DNA of 64,000 nucleotides. It comes from M2408 sp040386975 (GTDB lineage: Bacteria > Bacteroidota > Bacteroidia > Flavobacteriales_D > Crocinitomicaceae). Of this stretch, positions 1 through 8,368 are shown piece by piece; within the stretch, counting starts at the first letter, position 1; every line of letters begins with the position of its first letter. A program made the translations under genes and the position numbers. The stretch covers positions 12,513 to 76,512 of the forward strand of contig JAZKEO010000004.1 in the NCBI GenBank assembly GCA_040386975.1. Reading direction: 5' to 3'. Below the pieces are notes generated by a model. It saw only the letters and a list, made by a program, of their open reading frames with translations, made no database searches and had not been told where the DNA came from.

Positions 1-166
1 AACCGAATGATTTTCGTGTTACAGAAATTGGATGCAAAGCTACACCCATAGCTTTTAATTGCTTTAAACTTGTATTGTTTTCAAGAACAAAACGTTTTTC
101 TTGTTCTTTTAATTCAAAATCAATTGCTTGTAATAAAGTGGATTGGTATGGGTGAGATTCTTGCAT
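1..166 (-). CDS. N-terminal fragment of a probable superfamily 1 helicase
   Basis: This is an open reading frame that runs off the left edge of the window, so only about 55 N-terminal residues are visible. It begins MQESHPYQSTLL and continues through LKQLKAMGVALHPISVTRKS. That stretch resembles the lead-in of IGHMBP2-like DNA/RNA helicases of Bacteroidota, where a short helical segment is followed by an ALHPI.VTRKSFG-like strand; this is from memory of the family and no helicase motif lies inside the window. I chose the ATG at 166; an in-frame ATG at 196 would add ten residues (MITLLIKKHT). The product name is tentative, but the reading frame looks real. Confidence 0.4.
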   Translation of the reverse strand, partial: MQESHPYQSTLLQAIDFELKEQEKRFVLENNTSLKQLKAMGVALHPISVTRKSFG

Positions 167-262
167 TGTATGTTTTTTAATCAATAAAGTAATCATCAAA
201 TCTTAAACGAAGTAACAGAAAGTTAACTTTAAAAATAAATTAAATTTTTCAAATAAGATTTC

Positions 263-462
263 GATACTTTTTTCCAAAGCCAAAAAAAGTATCCAAAAAA
301 GGGCTTTTTTAAAAGTGTTATTAAGGAAAATAACGAAAAAATATTCCGTTTCACTACATTTTTTTCGTCACCGCCGATAAATTTCAATTTAAAATGGTCA
401 GCTAAGCTGACAAAAATTTAATAATGGAGAAAATTTACGGACTTTTTCTACAATAACACTTT
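263..462. repeat. Intergenic repeat-like element with nested inverted repeats
   Basis: The 318-base gene-free stretch between the helicase start and the DUF4301 stop has no plausible ORF but much symmetry. GATACTTTTTT (263-273) is repeated inverted at 283-293, AAAAAAG and CTTTTTT flank a GG at 295-310, AAAGTGTTATT (312-322) recurs inverted at 452-462, and a perfect palindrome GTCAGCTAAGCTGAC lies at 397-411. Nested inverted ends of this kind suggest a MITE-like or interspersed non-coding element, or a strongly structured RNA. Whether it recurs elsewhere in the genome cannot be seen here. Confidence 0.45.
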
Positions 463-484
463 CTTGCTTCGAAAAAGATTCTAG

Positions 485-1891
485 CTAATCCTGTAAATGT
501 GCTTTATCCAATAAATCTAATACTGTTTTTACAGGACTGAAAGTATCAGATGGAACTTCAACAAAAATGGTGTTCCAAAATGCCATTGAGCCGTTCCAAA
601 GTCCCGGTAATTCAGAAAAATAGATTGATTTTCCTTTGTATTTCTTTTCAATTAAAAAGAATTTTGAATCGTCACAGAATTTCGTTAAATCGTATTTATT
701 TCCATCTAAATCCATTGGACAAGCAACCATCATTACAGGATTAAAATGTGTACTTTTTACCAATAATTTCAATTGATCAAAACTGTTTTCGATTTGTGCT
801 TTTTCAATGATCTGTTTGGTTGAAAAACCGTCTTCTTCCACCCAAAATGGTCCACCTCCAGGTTGACCTTCATTTTTAATCATACCACAAATACGAAATG
901 GTTTGTTTACGAAAGCTAAAATATCTGATTTGGAAAAATTAATTATTTCTTTGGTTTCAAATAATTGAAATCTCTCATTAATTTCAATTAAATATTCTAC
1001 GGTTGGATTTTCTCTTAATTTAGCTAAAGCTTCTTTAAATTCAATCGCTATTCCACCCAAAAACTTAAAGGAATCTTTTGATTTATGTGAGTGGTAATAA
1101 TGTTGAACGTTGTCAATATTTTTGATAAAAATAAATTCACTCGAAATATCATTAAGGTTACTCAACAAAGCTCCATGTCCAGAAGGACGTGTCATAACTT
1201 CTTCATTTTCATCTAAAACGACTGTTTTATCAGTATAAAATGAAATCGCATTTGTTTCCTTTTTTTGATATGAGAAATGTAAATGAGCTCTTTTTCCTAT
1301 CAATTTTGTTACACTTTCAATACTGGATCTAATTTCTTTTTCAAAATTTTCGTCAATCGTAAAATGAATATTTATCTTAGAGTCAAGTAAATTTATTGCT
1401 TGCAAAACCTGTTCTTGAAAAGCATTGATGATGAAAGGTCCATTTTTGTGAAAAGGAACCAAGCCTTTTGGGAAATTTGAAAAATTTAAACCTTCTTCTT
1501 CCAAAATGAAATTGATTATTTTTTCAATTTCAGGATTTTCAGTCATGTTTAAAACTCTAATTTCTCTCGGTAACTTTCTATAAAAAGCAAAATTTTGAAA
1601 GTTATTAAAGAATTTCTCAATTAACTGAACATTATTTTCATCTGGTAAATTCAAAAACTCATACAAAAATTGAAACATACGAGAACCAGAACCAGAAGCT
1701 GGTATAAAAAAGGCGATTGAATCATTTGTTTTCTCAAACTTCTTGATTAATTCTTTTGTCTTTTCTTCATTGATCTCTAAAATCCCATGTCCAATCTTAC
1801 ATGGATTTTGAAGTTTAAGACTTGGTTTATTACCAAATACTTTTTTCTGTTGTAGGTCAATGCTTTCTAGGTTTATTTGTTGTGTAGGCAT
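485..1891 (-). CDS. DUF4301 family protein (putative nucleotidyltransferase-like)
   Basis: The 468-residue protein matches the DUF4301 family, found mainly in Bacteroidota. Near residue 64 it has IPASGSGSRMFQFL, which looks like the glycine-rich nucleotide-binding loop of sugar-nucleotide transferases. Other family-like segments are RPSGHGALLSNL, GMIKNEGQPGGGPFWV and, at the C-terminus, WNTIFVEVPSDTFSPVKTVLDLL. The family function is unknown; a nucleotidyltransferase fold is an inference from the loop. The ATG at 1891 is the only good start. The gene is divergent from the methyltransferase at 1921 with only 29 bases between the start codons, so the two promoters must overlap. Confidence 0.85.
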   Translation of the reverse strand: MPTQQINLESIDLQQKKVFGNKPSLKLQNPCKIGHGILEINEEKTKELIKKFEKTNDSIAFFIPASGSGSRMFQFLYEFLNLPDENNVQLIEKFFNNFQNFAFYRKLPREIRVLNMTENPEIEKIINFILEEEGLNFSNFPKGLVPFHKNGPFIINAFQEQVLQAINLLDSKINIHFTIDENFEKEIRSSIESVTKLIGKRAHLHFSYQKKETNAISFYTDKTVVLDENEEVMTRPSGHGALLSNLNDISSEFIFIKNIDNVQHYYHSHKSKDSFKFLGGIAIEFKEALAKLRENPTVEYLIEINERFQLFETKEIINFSKSDILAFVNKPFRICGMIKNEGQPGGGPFWVEEDGFSTKQIIEKAQIENSFDQLKLLVKSTHFNPVMMVACPMDLDGNKYDLTKFCDDSKFFLIEKKYKGKSIYFSELPGLWNGSMAFWNTIFVEVPSDTFSPVKTVLDLLDKAHLQD

Positions 1892-1920
1892 GTATTTTAA
1901 TTTTTAATTAATTTTACATC

Positions 1921-2724
1921 ATGAATCTTATAGGCAAATATATAAAATACAAATTAATTTCCAAAGGAAAACATCAAATTCATTCCCCATTTGTATTTGA
2001 TTTTCTTACAAAATGTTTGAGACTTAAAATTCAGGGACAAGACAAAATAAAACTGAACAAACTTAAATTAACCTTAAAAAACAATCCAAGTTTGATTGAA
2101 ATTCAAGATTTTGGTGCTGGTTCAAAAAAATTAAACAAAATAAGAAGCATTTCACAGATTTACAAAAACGCTTCTTCAAAAGGAATATATGCTGAATTGC
2201 TATATCAATTATCAAAATATTATAAGATTAAAAATTCCTTAGAACTTGGGACGAGTTTAGGATTTGGCACTTTACATTTAGCTTTTGGAAACCAAGAAAA
2301 TCAAATCACAACAGTTGATGCCTGTGGAAATACACAAGAAATTGCCAAAGAAAATATAAAGCATTTTGAATTAAAAAATATTACATTTGTTAAACATGAT
2401 TTTCAAACTTTCTTAAGTGACATGAAAGTAAAGTATGAAAGACCTAAATTTGATTTAATTTTTATTGATGGACATCACAATGGAGAGGCGTTAAAGAATT
2501 ATTTGGAACTTTTGGAAGATTTTTCGCACGATGAAACGATTTTTATTTTGGACGATATTCGTTGGAGTAAGGATATGTTTCAAGCATGGAATGAAATAAT
2601 CAGTATGAAAAAATACCATTTAAGTTTGGATTTGTTTAGAATGGGAATTGTTTGGAAAAGAGAGCATCAGGCAAAAGAACATTTTGTAATTAAATTAAAA
2701 GGTATTTTGAGAGGAATGCTTTAG
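1921..2724 (+). CDS. Class I SAM-dependent methyltransferase (O-methyltransferase-like)
   Basis: This 267-residue cytosolic protein has a Rossmann methyltransferase core. The SAM-binding motif I is SLELGTSLGFGTLHLAF (around residue 100), followed by an acidic strand end in ITTVDAC, and by FDLIFIDGHHNGE near residue 180, which resembles the metal/acceptor loop of Methyltransf_24 and catechol O-methyltransferase-type enzymes. About 90 N-terminal residues precede the core and begin with basic helices. The acceptor is unknown. It is followed after 33 bases by the adenosyltransferase gene and could be cotranscribed with it. Confidence 0.75.
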   Translation: MNLIGKYIKYKLISKGKHQIHSPFVFDFLTKCLRLKIQGQDKIKLNKLKLTLKNNPSLIEIQDFGAGSKKLNKIRSISQIYKNASSKGIYAELLYQLSKYYKIKNSLELGTSLGFGTLHLAFGNQENQITTVDACGNTQEIAKENIKHFELKNITFVKHDFQTFLSDMKVKYERPKFDLIFIDGHHNGEALKNYLELLEDFSHDETIFILDDIRWSKDMFQAWNEIISMKKYHLSLDLFRMGIVWKREHQAKEHFVIKLKGILRGML

Positions 2725-2757
2725 TAAGATATTAGACAAAAGACTAAAAAAACATAA

Positions 2758-3306
2758 ATGAAAATATATACTAAAAAAGGAGATTCAGGTACGACTCAAT
2801 TGATTGGAGGGACACGTGTTCCAAAACACAGTTTGCGAATTGAATCTTATGGAACGATTGATGAATTAAATTCTTACATCGGACTTATTCGCGACCAAGA
2901 AATTGATGAGAGCTATAAAACGCAATTAATCGAAATTCAAGATAGACTATTCACTATTGGTTCAAGTTTGGCTTCCGATCCTAACAAATCAAGTATGAAA
3001 CTACCTGAAATTGGAGAAGTTGATGTTGATTTTTTAGAACAAAACATGGACCAGATGGATGAACTTTTACCAGAAATGAAATCGTTTGTTCTTCCTGGAG
3101 GACATACGACAGTTTCTTTCTGTCATTTGGCTCGTTGTGTTTGCCGTCGTGCAGAAAGAATGGTTACTCATTTAAAAGAAAATGAGGAAGTTGATACTTT
3201 GGTTTTAAAGTATTTGAATCGTTTGAGTGATTATTTGTTTGTTTTATCAAGAAAATTAACTCAGGATTTACATGCAATTGAACAGCCTTGGAAACCGAGG
3301 ATGTGA
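2758..3306 (+). CDS. Cob(I)yrinic acid a,c-diamide adenosyltransferase, PduO type
   Basis: The enzyme transfers the adenosyl group of ATP to cob(I)alamin to make adenosylcobalamin. The N-terminus KIYTKKGDSGTTQLIGG is the ATP-binding loop of the PduO family, followed by RIESYGTIDELNSYIGLI. The C-terminal half contains the family signature FVLPGG, CRRAERMV and LNRLSDYLFVLSR. At 182 residues it has the usual length and no target peptide, so it should be a cytosolic trimer. No other cobalamin gene is nearby, so it probably serves cofactor salvage. Confidence 0.93.
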   Translation: MKIYTKKGDSGTTQLIGGTRVPKHSLRIESYGTIDELNSYIGLIRDQEIDESYKTQLIEIQDRLFTIGSSLASDPNKSSMKLPEIGEVDVDFLEQNMDQMDELLPEMKSFVLPGGHTTVSFCHLARCVCRRAERMVTHLKENEEVDTLVLKYLNRLSDYLFVLSRKLTQDLHAIEQPWKPRM

Positions 3307-3358
3307 ACGCTAAAACACATGAATAAATTTAATTGTTAATAAAAAAAAAGTATAAAAA

Positions 3359-3389
3359 TTTGTTTGTTATTAAAATAAAATTACTTTTG
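3359..3389 (+). promoter_or_regulatory. Bacteroidota-type promoter for the DUF2795 gene
   Basis: TTTG at 3359-3362 is followed after 19 bases by TACTTTTG at 3382-3389. This matches the -33 TTTG and -7 TAnnTTTG consensus described for Bacteroides and Flavobacterium. The expected transcript start near 3396 gives a leader of about 20 bases before the ATG at 3419. Confidence 0.65.
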
Positions 3390-3418
3390 CCGAAATTAAC
3401 AATTTAAAACTAGGAGAA

Positions 3419-3640
3419 ATGTACTGGACTTTAGAATTAGCATCGTATTTGGAAGACGCACCTTGGCCAGCAACCAAAGACGAATTAATTGATTTCGCTA
3501 TCCGTAATGGATCTCCTTTAGAAGTTGTAGAAAACCTACAAGACCTAGAAGATGAGGGCGATATTTACGAAAGCATTGAAGAAATTTGGGCGGATTACCC
3601 AACCAAAGATGATTTTTTGTTTAACGAAGATGAATATTAA
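3419..3640 (+). CDS. DUF2795 domain-containing small protein
   Basis: This is a 73-residue, very acidic cytosolic protein typical of Flavobacteriia, starting MYWTLELASYLEDAPWPATK. It contains DELIDFAIRNGSPLEVVENL and ends in DYPTKDDFLFNEDEY. DUF2795 proteins of this form are small, highly conserved and usually single genes; their function is not known. AGGAG at 3412-3416 sits only two bases before the ATG, so it may not act as a normal ribosome binding site. The gene has its own promoter and is closed by the strong terminator at 3662. Confidence 0.88.
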   Translation: MYWTLELASYLEDAPWPATKDELIDFAIRNGSPLEVVENLQDLEDEGDIYESIEEIWADYPTKDDFLFNEDEY

Positions 3641-3661
3641 GAGGAAACTCTAAATAAGATT

Positions 3662-3697
3662 AAAAAAAGCCATCCGCCGCGGCGGATGGCTTTTTTT
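3662..3697. terminator. Bidirectional terminator, perfect 36-bp palindrome
   Basis: A GC-rich self-complementary core (3669-3690, halves GCCATCCGCCG and CGGCGGATGGC) is flanked by seven A and seven T residues, giving a mirror-perfect palindrome. It lies between two convergent genes, the DUF2795 gene and the MORN protein gene, and the T run overlaps the stop codon of the latter. It can end transcription from both sides. Confidence 0.9.
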
Positions 3698-4455
3698 TAT
3701 TCATTCGGATTAATCTTTTTTTCTTTACAATATTTTATCCACTTATCAAGTTCTTTTCCTTTTAGTTCAACACCTTTTTTGTAATAACGTTTTCCAAGTA
3801 CTTTTCCAGATTCGTCATAACCCAAACACCAGCCGTGTAAAGTTCCGTATTTGAAATTTTCAACAATCATCGGCTGACCATTGATGTGATTTTGTGTGTA
3901 TTTTCCTATTTTTTTACCATTTTCATACCTACAAGTAGATTTCACAGATCCATCTTCAAAATATTCAGTTTTCTCCCCGTGTAAAATATCGTTTAAATAA
4001 TTTTCAATAACAGCAACACGTTGAGATTTATCTTCAATTTCTTCAGGAACATAAAAAATAGTTTTTTTACCATTTAATTTTCCTTCTTTAAACGTTTCTT
4101 TAAATGAAATTCTACCTGATGGTCCGTAACTCGACCAAACACTGTCTTTTTTTTGATTTTTATAAATCCCCTCAGTCATTAAAACTCCTGTTTCATGATA
4201 CATTTTAGCAGAGGAACGACCCGTCTTTTCATTGTGAACAATGACAGCTTTTGTTTTTGTTGAAGCATAAAAATAATAAAACGTTCCGATTGGTTTATCA
4301 TCTTTAAACGTTCCTTTGTATTCTAAAGCCTTGCTGTTTGGATATGCTTTTTGCCATTCACCTTGTTTTTTTCCTTTTGCGTCAACTTGATTTAATTGAG
4401 CAAAAAAGCTGTAATTCAAAAAGATAAACAATATAATTAAACTCGCTTTTCCCAT
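3697..4455 (-). CDS. Secreted MORN-repeat protein (YwqK-like)
   Basis: The 252-residue protein has an N-terminal signal peptide (MGKASLIILFIFLNYSFFAQ) and then successive MORN_2-type repeats such as YKGTFKDDKPIG, GVLMTEGIYKNQKKDSVW, FKETFKEGKLNG and KSTCRYENGKKIG. Such proteins are often labelled 'YwqK family antitoxin' in databases, but no toxin gene is present and the signal peptide argues for an envelope location. Its start overlaps the 3' end of the HAD phosphatase gene by 19 bases, so the two are probably translationally coupled. The function is unknown. Confidence 0.75.
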   Translation of the reverse strand: MGKASLIILFIFLNYSFFAQLNQVDAKGKKQGEWQKAYPNSKALEYKGTFKDDKPIGTFYYFYASTKTKAVIVHNEKTGRSSAKMYHETGVLMTEGIYKNQKKDSVWSSYGPSGRISFKETFKEGKLNGKKTIFYVPEEIEDKSQRVAVIENYLNDILHGEKTEYFEDGSVKSTCRYENGKKIGKYTQNHINGQPMIVENFKYGTLHGWCLGYDESGKVLGKRYYKKGVELKGKELDKWIKYCKEKKINPNE

Positions 4456-4985
4456 ATTTCTTTTAATTTATCTAAACTATCCACAGTTAAATCTGCTTCA
4501 ACGTTAATTTCTTCTATTGTTTTTATTCTTACAGTTTTCATACCAAGATTTTTTCCAAATAAAATATCCGAATCGGTATCACCAACCATAACTGCTTTTT
4601 CAAAATTGATTGTAGGGAAATCTTTTTTTGCCAATAAAGCCATTCCAGAATTTGGTTTTCGCATTGAATTTTCAAGTGATTTCAATTCAGGAGCGAAATA
4701 ACATTGGCTAATTTTACCTCCTTTTTCCTCAATTTTTTCACACATATAACGGTGAATGTCAATTAAGTTACATTCTGTCATGATACCTTTTCCAATACCT
4801 TGTTGATTTGTCACAACAAAAATATGCTGAAAAATTGTCGTAAAATAAGCGATTGATTCTTCAACCTTGGGCAAAAACTTAAACTCTTCAACAGTTTGAA
4901 CGTATCCTCCCATTTTTCTCTCGTTAATCACACCGTCACGGTCTAAAAACAAGGTCCAAGAAGAATCGATTTCGTTTAAAAACAT
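4437..4985 (-). CDS. HAD-family phosphatase, GmhB/histidinol-phosphatase-like
   Basis: This 182-residue protein has the HAD motifs in order: LFLDRDGVINE near the N-terminus (nucleophile and acid/base Asp), FVVTNQQGIGKG as motif II, and VMVGDTDSDILFGKNLG as motif IV. It most resembles D-glycero-D-manno-heptose 1,7-bisphosphate phosphatase, which removes a phosphate during ADP-heptose synthesis. The loop that holds a zinc ion in classical GmhB has several Cys and one His; here only CYFAPELKS precedes RKPNSG, so the zinc site seems lost. It lies between a GT2 glycosyltransferase and a MORN protein on the same strand. The substrate is uncertain. Confidence 0.75.
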   Translation of the reverse strand: MFLNEIDSSWTLFLDRDGVINERKMGGYVQTVEEFKFLPKVEESIAYFTTIFQHIFVVTNQQGIGKGIMTECNLIDIHRYMCEKIEEKGGKISQCYFAPELKSLENSMRKPNSGMALLAKKDFPTINFEKAVMVGDTDSDILFGKNLGMKTVRIKTIEEINVEADLTVDSLDKLKEIWEKRV

Positions 4986-4993
4986 AATCTAAT

Positions 4994-5944
4994 TTAGATT
5001 TCTTTTTCTATCAAATAAGAATTTCGTGTAGAAGAATTTCTGCCAATCAATTCCGCTATAAATCCTGCAAGAAAAAATTGAACACCTAAAACCATACAAA
5101 TTAAGGCGATAAAAAATTCTGTTCGTTGAGCTAATAATTTGCCAGAAGTTTCAATAAATAGTTTGTCAATGGCTAAATAAAGGAAAAGTCCGCAACCAAT
5201 AAAAAACATCAAAGCTCCTAAAGCTCCAAAAAAGTGCATTGGTTTTTTACCAAATTTACCCATAAAAACGACCGACAATAAGTCCAAAGGTCCATTTAAA
5301 AAGCGATTCAAACCAAATTTAGTTGTACCATATTTTCTAGCTTGATGAACAACAACTTTTTCTCCAATCTTTGTAAATCCTGCATATTTTGCCAAGGGTG
5401 GGATATAGCGGTGCATATCACCATATAATTCAATGCTTTTCACAACTTCGTTTTTATAAGCCTTTAAACCACAATTAAAATCGTGTAGTTTGATTCCCGT
5501 TAAACTTCTTGCAACCGAATTGTATAATTTTGTGGGAATTGTTTTGGTAATTGGATCAAAACGTTTCTTTTTCCAGCCTGAAACGACATCGAAATCATCT
5601 TCCACAATCATTCTGTAAAGTTCAGGTAATTCGTCAGGCGAATCTTGTAAATCAGCATCCATCGTGACAACAACTTTTCCTTGCGCAGCTTCAAAACCTT
5701 TCTGTAAAGCTGCAGATTTGCCATAATTACGTTGAAATTTAATCCCACGAACATGTGAATCGTTTGCTTTTAGTTCTTCAACAACTTCCCAAGATCCATC
5801 CTTACTTCCATCATCTACAAAAATCACTTCGTAAGATAAATTATTAGTTGTAAGAACTTCGTGAATCCAACGATGTAATTCTTTTAAAGATTCTACTTCA
5901 TTATAAAGTGGAACAACGATTGATATTTGAGTTTGAAAATTCAA
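4994..5944 (-). CDS. Membrane-anchored family 2 glycosyltransferase (DPM/GtrB-like)
   Basis: The protein starts with a GT-A domain: ISIVVPLYNEVESL, then VIFVDDGSKDGSWEV, then TMDADLQDSPDELP with the metal-binding DxD-like Asp residues. Two C-terminal membrane helices (roughly FFGALGALMFFIGCGLFLY and FIALICMVLGVQFFLAGFIA) fit the polyprenyl-phosphate glycosyltransferase type that makes a lipid-linked sugar at the inner membrane. No ATG is in frame. A TTG at 5962 lies inside a promoter -7 element (5960-5967), so I prefer the TTG at 5944, which begins MNFQTQISIVV. It is the first gene of a short minus-strand group with the HAD phosphatase. Confidence 0.85.
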   Translation of the reverse strand: MNFQTQISIVVPLYNEVESLKELHRWIHEVLTTNNLSYEVIFVDDGSKDGSWEVVEELKANDSHVRGIKFQRNYGKSAALQKGFEAAQGKVVVTMDADLQDSPDELPELYRMIVEDDFDVVSGWKKKRFDPITKTIPTKLYNSVARSLTGIKLHDFNCGLKAYKNEVVKSIELYGDMHRYIPPLAKYAGFTKIGEKVVVHQARKYGTTKFGLNRFLNGPLDLLSVVFMGKFGKKPMHFFGALGALMFFIGCGLFLYLAIDKLFIETSGKLLAQRTEFFIALICMVLGVQFFLAGFIAELIGRNSSTRNSYLIEKEI

Positions 5945-5959
5945 GATGTAAAATTTAGA

Positions 5960-5967
5960 CAAAAATA
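5960..5967 (-). promoter_or_regulatory. Promoter -7 element for the GT2 glycosyltransferase gene
   Basis: On the minus strand the sequence TATTTTTG matches TAnnTTTG. A transcript starting some seven bases downstream would include the TTG at 5944 but not the one at 5962. No clear -33 TTTG is found at the right distance. Confidence 0.45.
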
Positions 5968-6018
5968 CATTTTTGATTTAAAATAAAGGCATTTCAAAGC
6001 TAAATGATTTCTGTTTTT

Positions 6019-8367
6019 TTAATTTTTTAGGATTTTGTAAACTCCTTGAGTTGATTTTAGAAAATAGATTCCAGCTTGAAAATGGCTTAAATCAAATTCT
6101 AAGACATTATCCAACATTTTTTTTGAAAGAAGTTCTTTTCCATTTAAATCATAGAATGTCCAAAATTCTCCAATTTCTCCATTTAAAATTGTAATTTTAT
6201 CTTGCACTGGATTTGGATAAATCACAAATTCCCCAGAATCAATTGGTGGCGCGATTGGAGCAAAATGATCGATTGAATCTATAAAAAAATTATCAATTCC
6301 TGCTTCCGTAATGTTAACTTTTGGGTCTAAATCGCTTGTTTTAACAATTAATTGCATGTTTTGACTTAAAGCAATAAAATCTTTTAATCTAAAACTTTTT
6401 TTATTCCAAGTAAAAAATGCACTCAAATCCGAAGCTTGAGAATCAAGTAAAACAGTTGAATCACCGTTTGAAATAAATATTTTTAGGCTATCGTCAAATG
6501 GCGGTATTGGTCCATGATAATTAAAAAACCATCTATCATAATGCAAAAATGGATTGGTGTCGGCTGACAAATCAAAAATAGGAGAATACAATGTCACTTC
6601 ACCACTTGCGACTTCATTCATTTCTGAAATACTATTTTCAATATTTCCTGTAACAAAGGCTTTGCTTCCACAATCAAATTCAGAATCAAAATCTGGTGCC
6701 GAATTCGTTTCTGATTCAAATGGAATAGCTCTTTCCCACAAACCAGAAGTGGTACCGACAGTTGATGAGCTCGTCCAGCCAAAATCAAAGGAAAAATCAT
6801 CGTAAATTCCTTTTTCTAATAAGATAATTATTTCACCTGTATTTTGATTAATTATTTGCTCAAAACAAGTTGTTTTATAACCCCATTTTCCAACAATTAC
6901 ATTATAACTTTCCTCATAATAAAGCTGAAAATTAGCTTCTCCTAAACCATTTGTCAAAATTTCATCTGTCGTCAAAGACGATTTTAATTCAACATGTGCA
7001 TCGAGAAGAACTTGATTTGTTGCTTTATCTTTTACCGTAACTTTAAAATTGAATTTTGGAATTGGGGCCAAATTTACATTTAAGACCGTAACTTGTCCGG
7101 CAATTAAATTAACATCAATAATTTGCGGATAAAATCCAACTTTATTAAAAACAACTTGAAATTGTCCGTCTCCTGAAAGTCCAGTTGCGTAATCACCATT
7201 TGTTTTTGAAAATTCAGTGTAATCTTTATTTGTAAATCCAATTTCTACATTACTCAAAGGTGTTGTATCTTCAGCGTTTTTAACATTTCCCTCTAAAAAA
7301 GAAGCACGTTTGTAAGTTGGTTTTGCAATGAATAATCCTTCTGTAATATCTGCTGCCAAAACAATTCCTGAAGGCAGAAATGGGTAAGAAGCCCAAGTTC
7401 CATCAAAACCTTTTGTTTGGGTAGGATAAGTGTCAAAATTTGCTATTTGCACTAAATTTGCTGGTCGTGAAGCATCAAAAATTGTAACTCCATCAGAATA
7501 ATAACTCGCAATCAAATATTCATTCATATAATGAACATTGTGGGGAATAACTCCTTTTCCTGGAGAAGATTGAATCAAATCTAACTCAATAATATTTGTT
7601 GGGTCCGATAAATCGTATGAACCAATGAAAGCTCCAGAAACCTCATCTGTCGAGAAACCGAATTGTCCGTCTGGACTTGTCCAAATATTATGCGTAAAGG
7701 TATTGTGAGTCGTTTTTGTTCCAAGTAAAATAGGATTAGCTTTATCGGAAATGTCAACTATGCTCATAAATCCTTCTGAAATATGTGCTAAATACATCGT
7801 ATCGCCCAACACATAGCCATCATGACAATACCAATCATCGAATGTTCCCACTTCAATTGGATTCATTGGGTCGGTGTGGATATCTAAAATGATTACACCT
7901 CCATTTCCTCGGTTTGCTCCAAAAATGTATGCATAACCTGCTGAATCAATAAATAAAGTGTGGGCAGATTGCCATTCATTTCCAAGTGTTCCAGAATAAA
8001 ATGTAGATGTAATACCTGAAGCATTTGGTAGAGAGTTCATATCAATAATGAGTAAGCCACTTTCGGCTTCGGTTGTCACGAAAGCATAATTTTGCCAGGT
8101 ATTGACATCTCTCCAAATTGATTCATCTCCCGCCTCCCAATAAATTTCAACTGGATTTGAAGGATTTGTAACATCCACAATAGACGTTCCTTTTCTTGCT
8201 CCAACTAGAGCATATTCATTACCCAAAGCATCCACATGTCCCCAAACATCGTTCAGATAAGTGTCGTGGCTTGTAACAAAATTAACATGGGAAAGTGAAT
8301 CAAAATTTTGCTGACAAAAACTTGATATCGAATAAAAAAGCGTAATTATCAGGAGAATTTTCTTCAT
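6019..8367 (-). CDS. Choice-of-anchor B family protein with T9SS sorting domain
   Basis: This is a 782-residue secreted protein. After the signal peptide MKKILLIITLFYSISSFCQQ comes a beta-propeller-like region of LVIVD-type repeats (for example SIVDVTNPSNPVEIY, IVDISDKANPILLG, TIFDASRPANLVQIA), the hallmark of the choice-of-anchor B family. Two carboxypeptidase-regulatory-like beta-sandwiches follow (SFLEGNVKNAEDTTPLSNV and FKVTVKDKATNQVLLDAHV), then a MAM-like domain (DDFSFDFGWTSS), and a type A T9SS C-terminal domain (FVIYPNPVQDKITI to the end). The start is the ATG at 8367; the frame is open further upstream but that part is covered by a small ORF ending at 8369. Confidence 0.85.
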   Translation of the reverse strand: MKKILLIITLFYSISSFCQQNFDSLSHVNFVTSHDTYLNDVWGHVDALGNEYALVGARKGTSIVDVTNPSNPVEIYWEAGDESIWRDVNTWQNYAFVTTEAESGLLIIDMNSLPNASGITSTFYSGTLGNEWQSAHTLFIDSAGYAYIFGANRGNGGVIILDIHTDPMNPIEVGTFDDWYCHDGYVLGDTMYLAHISEGFMSIVDISDKANPILLGTKTTHNTFTHNIWTSPDGQFGFSTDEVSGAFIGSYDLSDPTNIIELDLIQSSPGKGVIPHNVHYMNEYLIASYYSDGVTIFDASRPANLVQIANFDTYPTQTKGFDGTWASYPFLPSGIVLAADITEGLFIAKPTYKRASFLEGNVKNAEDTTPLSNVEIGFTNKDYTEFSKTNGDYATGLSGDGQFQVVFNKVGFYPQIIDVNLIAGQVTVLNVNLAPIPKFNFKVTVKDKATNQVLLDAHVELKSSLTTDEILTNGLGEANFQLYYEESYNVIVGKWGYKTTCFEQIINQNTGEIIILLEKGIYDDFSFDFGWTSSSTVGTTSGLWERAIPFESETNSAPDFDSEFDCGSKAFVTGNIENSISEMNEVASGEVTLYSPIFDLSADTNPFLHYDRWFFNYHGPIPPFDDSLKIFISNGDSTVLLDSQASDLSAFFTWNKKSFRLKDFIALSQNMQLIVKTSDLDPKVNITEAGIDNFFIDSIDHFAPIAPPIDSGEFVIYPNPVQDKITILNGEIGEFWTFYDLNGKELLSKKMLDNVLEFDLSHFQAGIYFLKSTQGVYKILKN

Positions 8368-8368
8368 T

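Noticed and set aside
550..744. Plus-strand open frame opposite the DUF4301 gene
   Set aside because: It is fully inside a well-supported gene on the other strand and resembles no protein known to me.
3697..4455. Toxin-antitoxin system suggested by the usual 'YwqK antitoxin' label
   Set aside because: No toxin-like partner is adjacent and the protein has a signal peptide and MORN repeats.
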